A stretch of 10,984 nucleotides of DNA, taken from the NCBI GenBank assembly GCA_003024985.2, contig PXIH01S0000140.1. One strand, written 5' to 3'. Under the pieces are notes generated by a model, which saw only the letters and a program-made list of their open reading frames with translations, did not search any database and was not told the origin of the DNA. The stretch is from Euperipatoides rowelli (Eukaryota; Onychophora; Udeonychophora; Euonychophora; Peripatopsidae). Position numbers and translations under genes: made by a program. Below are positions 7,642 to 10,984 of the stretch, piece by piece (position 1 is the first letter of the stretch; each line of letters starts with the position of its first letter).

Positions 7642-8681
7642 GTAATTCATTAGTTTTAGTTTAATACAGGCTTATAAATATTTATTTTTATATTCTTTTG
7701 ATGTGGACTTTGATATGATGAGTTGTCTTTTACCTTGGATTAAAATAATAAATGAATGGTCAAATCTTTTTACTAATAGCCCAAGTAGTTTATTACTTTA
7801 CCCTGGGATGATTCCAGACTAAAATTCAAGAAAGGAGCATCAGTAGGGGATGAGTAAAAATTCACAGGGGGGTCAGTTCAAAACAGAATAACTTTTAAGT
7901 GATTTCTTTTTTTCTTTTATCTATAGCCTACTATGCAAAGTAACTTCAAATTGCTTAAACCATAGCCTAACCTGCTTTTTGCCAGTATAGCAACAGACTA
8001 TCAGTAATAAGTATTTTAAATCATATAGCCTATCATATTCCAAAATATTTTTAAAATAAAGCTGCAGTAGGCAGTCATTCCTCTGTCAGTNGTCAATTTA
8101 GTCATTTACTACAAAATGAAGAAAGTGACTGCACAATTTTATTACTAATAGTCACAAGTGAAGAATTATATATATCTCTATAGTACCGGTATTATTTTAC
8201 TATTCATCAAATATTATTAGTACTATACATCTCAATTCAAATATACATTAAGCTACTGTATATAATTTTGAAAAATACAATTTGGAAACAAGATACTTAA
8301 CAACAGAGGAATAATGAGTATTTCTGCCATATTTGATATGCCAAATTTTTAAAATTAATGCCAGAGGATCCTTCTGAAACCAATACCTTCATTTATAAAA
8401 ATAAAAAAGCAGCTAAGAATTTATAATAGACTGCATACAACATGAATACCGAATAACGAAACATTAGTGACTAATTTCTTTTCAAAGTGACTAGTTTTTA
8501 TTTTCAGTAATAGTCAGTAGTGACTAATTTTTATTTCAAGCCAGAGAAAAGCCTGATTTAGGTATAACATTTGTTAAGGTTTTTTTATTCTCTTTATAAT
8601 CCTCATTTGAATTTATCGGTAATGAAATGTTGAAACCCATTGAAATAATAAATTTATTCATCAATTTTCTGCTTTTTATAG
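7642..8681 (+). other. IBTK-like intron 1
   Basis: This is a 1040-bp GT-AG intron (gtaattcat ... ttttatag). It has no coding potential that I can support. It contains an isolated ambiguous base at 8091. Near its 3' part there is a short degenerate direct repeat, with copies of a GTGACTA(A/G)TTT word starting near 8467, 8487 and 8520. Several TAGCCTA words are also present. Confidence 0.85.
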
Positions 8682-8775
8682 CATGGTGCCATTATTCAGG
8701 TGTATGATAATGAAGGTCTCTCTCCATTAGATTTGGTCATGAAGGACAAATTGTCTTATATGTCTTTGGAGACAG
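8682..8775 (+). CDS. IBTK: IBTK-like protein, coding exon 2 (end of ankyrin region)
   Basis: This 94-bp exon encodes residues 110-140 plus the first base of codon 141. It begins directly after a ttttatag acceptor and ends at a gtatta donor. The reading frame joins exon 1 in phase 0 and leaves in phase 1. The join completes the second ankyrin helix pair (VLLK then HGA) and continues into a third, partial ankyrin-like unit (DNEGLSPLDLVMKD, residues 118-131). EGLSPLDLVMKD is very like the corresponding stretch of vertebrate IBTK and is what makes the exon recognisable. It is too short to be found by open frame alone. The call rests on splice signals, frame continuity and family similarity together. 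Confidence 0.9.
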
Positions 8776-8916
8776 GTATTATTCTTCGAATATTCTTCAT
8801 TATTTTTTTGTATCTAGACCTGTGATTTATACTGTATAAATTTTTTTCTATGAATTTTTTTTTAAAAAATTTAAATATACTGTAGGCTAAGTATTTTTTG
8901 TTTGTTTATTTACTAG
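8776..8916 (+). other. IBTK-like intron 2
   Basis: This is a short 141-bp GT-AG intron (gtattatt ... tttactag), AT-rich and T-rich towards its 3' end. It separates exons in phase 1. No other feature is seen in it. Confidence 0.88.
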
Positions 8917-9041
8917 GTCCTGGTGAAGTTTATACCTGGGGTGAGAATATTAATTATAATCTTGGGCATAGCAGTCAACAAACTAAAAAATATCCTGAAA
9001 TAGTTGATATTTTTCGCAAGAAAAATATCAGCATGAAGCAG
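8917..9041 (+). CDS. IBTK: IBTK-like protein, coding exon 3 (start of RCC1-like repeats), gene continues
   Basis: This 125-bp exon starts after a tttactag acceptor, completes the split Gly codon 141, and encodes residues 142-182. It ends at a strong donor (CAG then gtaagtg) in phase 0. The peptide contains EVYTWGENINYNLGH (residues 144-158), the hallmark start of an RCC1-type beta-propeller blade. PEIVDIF and the MKQ end follow, in the order seen in IBTK. The next family segment, which continues the propeller, does not appear anywhere in 9042-10984. Coding therefore resumes outside the window and this gene model is 3'-partial. I see no frameshift or internal stop across the three exons, so the gene looks intact as far as it goes. 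Confidence 0.9.
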
Positions 9042-9134
9042 GTAAGTGTGCAGTCTTAATATATACAGTACATAATTTTTTTAAAAAAAAGTATTTCACA
9101 AAACTTTATTTTATGTTTCAAACATTTTAAATTC

Positions 9135-9770
9135 ACAGGAAAAAAAATAGCTGGCTAATTTGACTAACAGTATTTGCTGTATTTAGAAAGGCTTGGATTT
9201 TCTTGGAATATTACCATATTGATTCTGGTCAACAAAATCGTTAACAAGGTATAATCTGATTTTATGTGTTTTTCTGCTATTTTGGCAATTGAAGGTAATA
9301 TACTGTAGGTCTGATACTGGATGGCTGTAAAATGCTGTTAGATTTCGGAATAGGAACTAAGTATGAGCTTTTCCAAATTGAGGGGCAGTAACTCTTTGAA
9401 AAATATTCGTTTATTAAAAATGCTATTGGTTCTGATAATTCTATAGCAAAGTGTTTTAAAATGAAGTTGGGAATATGGTCTGTTGAAGTAGCTGTTTTTG
9501 ATTTAACTTTGTTAGTTGTTGATAGACCCAGAATATTTCAACTTGAGGAATGGAATTAGTGGGTAGATGATCAGGAAGTAAAACAGAGGAAATTAGGCTT
9601 TGAGAATTAACTAAATTGCTAGAATAATAAGTTATTTCATTATATGTTTGAAATAAAGTTTTGTTTGGAAAAATTATGTTTTTTTGTTTTGAATTTAATC
9701 CATTTGTGTCGTTTAATAATTTGAAATAATCAGTTGAGTTATTATTAAGAAGACTAAGTTTTCTGGAAGT
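9135..9770 (-). mobile_element. LINE fragment in intron 3: RT N-terminal (fingers) region, minus strand
   Basis: On the minus strand, a frame from about 9764 to 9497 stays open for nearly 90 codons, including NNNSTDYFKLLNDTNG and LLPDHLPTNSIPQVEIF. This is the kind of linker that lies between endonuclease and RT in LINEs. After a frame change it continues as DHIPNFILKHFAIELSEPIA and CPSIWKSSYLVPIPKSN, the RT fingers region. Then come RPTVY, the frame-changed ILPSIAKIAEKHIKSD, and DFVDQNQYGNIPRKS near 9240-9196, the QYG motif. Coding resemblance fades below about 9135. It is a frameshifted, inactive piece, antisense to the host gene. It covers a more N-terminal RT segment than the fragment at 2400-3760, the two meeting near the QYG region. 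No endonuclease domain is visible. Confidence 0.8.
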
Positions 9771-9870
9771 CTTGATTTTGCTGTCCTATCTATTTTATTC
9801 AAGTACAATTTGTATTTTCCATTTGTCAATGAAAATAATAGGATGGATAGAAAGAAAAAAAAAGACAATG

Positions 9871-9960
9871 CAGTGTTCGAATTTAAGGGTGTCCTGTGGT
9901 CCGAGACTACTAAAAATGCCCACGGACCACTAAAAACTATTTGGGAGTGGTCCGGTAGTC
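9871..9960 (+). mobile_element. Lone hAT-like terminus with subterminal GTGGTCCG motifs
   Basis: CAGTGTTCGA at 9871 is identical to the first ten bases of the right terminal repeat of the element at 5676-6090. It is followed by GTGGTCCG at 9896-9903, its reverse complement at 9923-9930, and a third copy at 9947-9954. No matching opposite end with a copy of the preceding octamer (agacaatg) was found to the right, so this may be a truncated copy. Confidence 0.35.
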
Positions 9961-10228
9961 CATTTACAAAAATTAGCTAATTAACTAAAATTTTACATTG
10001 TCTTGAACAGTAATTGCCGACGATGCCCCAGCTACTCCCCCCCCCTCCCCAATTATTTTTTTTAGTGTTTTTATCTAGAGACTACACACAACTCAAAAGT
10101 AATCTATCTTTGATTTTTCTCTAAACCATTCTCACTGCAAAAATATGTTTGTCATTTAAATGAGAATAAAAACAGGGTGTGTGATAATGCTATTATTGAT
10201 ATAGAATTAACCTGTGGTATATTATAGA

Positions 10229-10984
10229 CTAGCTTTAGCACCCGGCGTTACCCTGGTGTCCCTTGTTCCGTTATCCCCGCCCTCCAAAAATTCAAAAATT
10301 TATTTCTATTGTCTACACTATGGAACCTACCCCCATGCTAAATATCAAGTCTCTGCCATGTCGGGAACTATGCTAAACAATTTTGGCTCATGTAGCCCCC
10401 CCCCCAAAAAAAAAAAAAAATTCTAAATTTTAATTTCATCGTCTACACTATGGAACCTACCTACATGGCAAATTTCAAGTTTGTGCTATGCTGTGAAATA
10501 TGCAAAACACTCTCGGGTCATTTGACCTCCCCCCCTCACCCCCAAAAAAATCCAAAGGTCAATTATTTTCATTGTCTACAGTCTACACTATGGAACCTAC
10601 CTACATGCCAAATTTCAAGTTTGTGCTGTATTGGGAAGTATGCTAAACACTACCGGGTCATTTGCTCCCCCCACCCCCAAAAAAATCCAAAAGTCTATTT
10701 TCATTGTCTACACTATGGAACCAACCCACATGCCAAATTTCAAGTTTGTGCTATGTTGAGAAGTATGCTAAACACTACCGGGTCATTTGCCCCCCCCTTC
10801 CCCATCCCCCCAAAAATCCAAAACTCTATTTTCATTGTCTACACTATGGAACCTACCCACATGCCAAATTTCAAATTTGTGCTATGTTGGGAAGTATGCA
10901 AAACCTTCCTGGGTCATTTGCTGCCTCACCCCCAAAAAAATCCAAAAGTCTATTTTCATTGTTTACACTATGGAACCTACCTAC
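10229..10984 (-). mobile_element. Helitron-like element, 3' end and tandem-repeat interior, minus strand
   Basis: Read on the minus strand, a GC-rich hairpin (10258-10239: CACCAGG, loop GTAACG, CCGGGTG, one mismatch) is followed by CTAAAG and then CTAG (10232-10229), with T next (10228). A short hairpin a few bases ahead of CTRR, with insertion before T, is the known 3' signature of Helitrons. The element's body would lie at higher coordinates, where an array of about 130-bp monomers follows. No Rep/helicase coding is present, so this copy is non-autonomous as far as seen. Its 5' end is outside the window. The terminus is diverged, so the call is moderate. Confidence 0.55.
10277..10984. repeat. 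Tandem array of about 130-bp monomers
   Basis: The anchor GT(C/T)TACACTATGGAAC begins at 10311, 10441, 10581, 10706, 10837 and 10961, giving spacings of 130, 140, 125, 131 and 124. Each monomer has a conserved half (CATGCCAAATTTCAAGTTTG, GGGAAGTATGC, GGGTCATTTG) and a variable tract of C-runs followed by A-runs. The 140-bp spacing is partly explained by a doubled GTCTACA at 10574-10587. A partial monomer tail precedes the first anchor (from about 10277). The array continues beyond the window. The C-runs are G-runs on the other strand. Confidence 0.95.

Larger units (their letters stand above)
9042..10984 (+). other. IBTK-like intron 3, 5' part (repeat-filled)
   Basis: The intron opens with gtaagtg at 9042 and runs past the window edge. 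No continuation of the RCC1-like repeats was found, so it is at least 1943 bp long. Its contents are a minus-strand LINE fragment, a lone hAT-like end, a Helitron-like 3' terminus and a tandem array of about 130-bp monomers, each listed separately. The stretch about 9960-10200 shows nothing I can name. Confidence 0.75.

Noticed and set aside
10214-10426. A 70-codon + strand frame with Pro and Lys runs
   Set aside because: It translates the Helitron-like end and the C-run/A-run of the first monomer.
1-10984. tRNA, rRNA or CRISPR arrays
   Set aside because: I looked for tRNA A/B boxes with a cloverleaf, rRNA-like blocks and regular spacer-repeat arrays. The only regular arrays are the 30-bp minisatellite and the 130-bp monomers, neither with unique spacers.

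Overview
The window is AT-rich animal genomic DNA. It has spliced exons with GT/AG introns, poly(A)-type motifs, decayed LINEs, hAT-type elements and a Helitron-like end. The words TAGCCTA/TAGGCTA and TACTGTA recur throughout. I read it as a marine invertebrate, possibly a deuterostome such as an echinoderm. The sequence does not settle the phylum.

The one gene I recognise lies on the + strand at 7315-9041 and continues past the right edge. It holds the first three coding exons (182 residues) of an IBTK-like protein: a conserved N-terminus, ankyrin repeats, and the start of the RCC1-like propeller. Introns 1 and 2 are complete at 1040 bp and 141 bp. Intron 3 fills the rest of the window and carries repeats only.

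The left two thirds (1-7140) has no confident host gene and is a mosaic of repeats. In order: a 20-bp palindrome (282-301); a 95-bp perfect duplication around a single N (708-898), probably an assembly join; a possible LINE 3' tail (about 1500-1675); a hairpin cluster (1734-1794); a decayed minus-strand LINE reverse transcriptase (about 2400-3760); foldback repeats (3953-4684); a 552-bp hAT-type element with perfect 8-bp target duplications (4828-5379); and a 30-bp minisatellite (5444-6281) split by a second 415-bp hAT-type element (5676-6090). A weak candidate exon sits at 6893-7076.

The LINE at 2400-3760 contains a four-arm inverted array (3241-3608). It appears to be built from that LINE's own RT sequence, so it is probably not an unrelated insertion. 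It contains an NNNN gap where the other palindrome centre has four bases.

Right of the gene, intron 3 holds a second minus-strand LINE piece covering an earlier RT segment (about 9135-9770), a lone hAT-like end (9871), and a minus-strand Helitron-like 3' terminus (10229-10258). The Helitron end leads into a tandem array of about 130-bp monomers that runs off the window. I see no new gene system. The points worth following up are the structure and history of the repeats.
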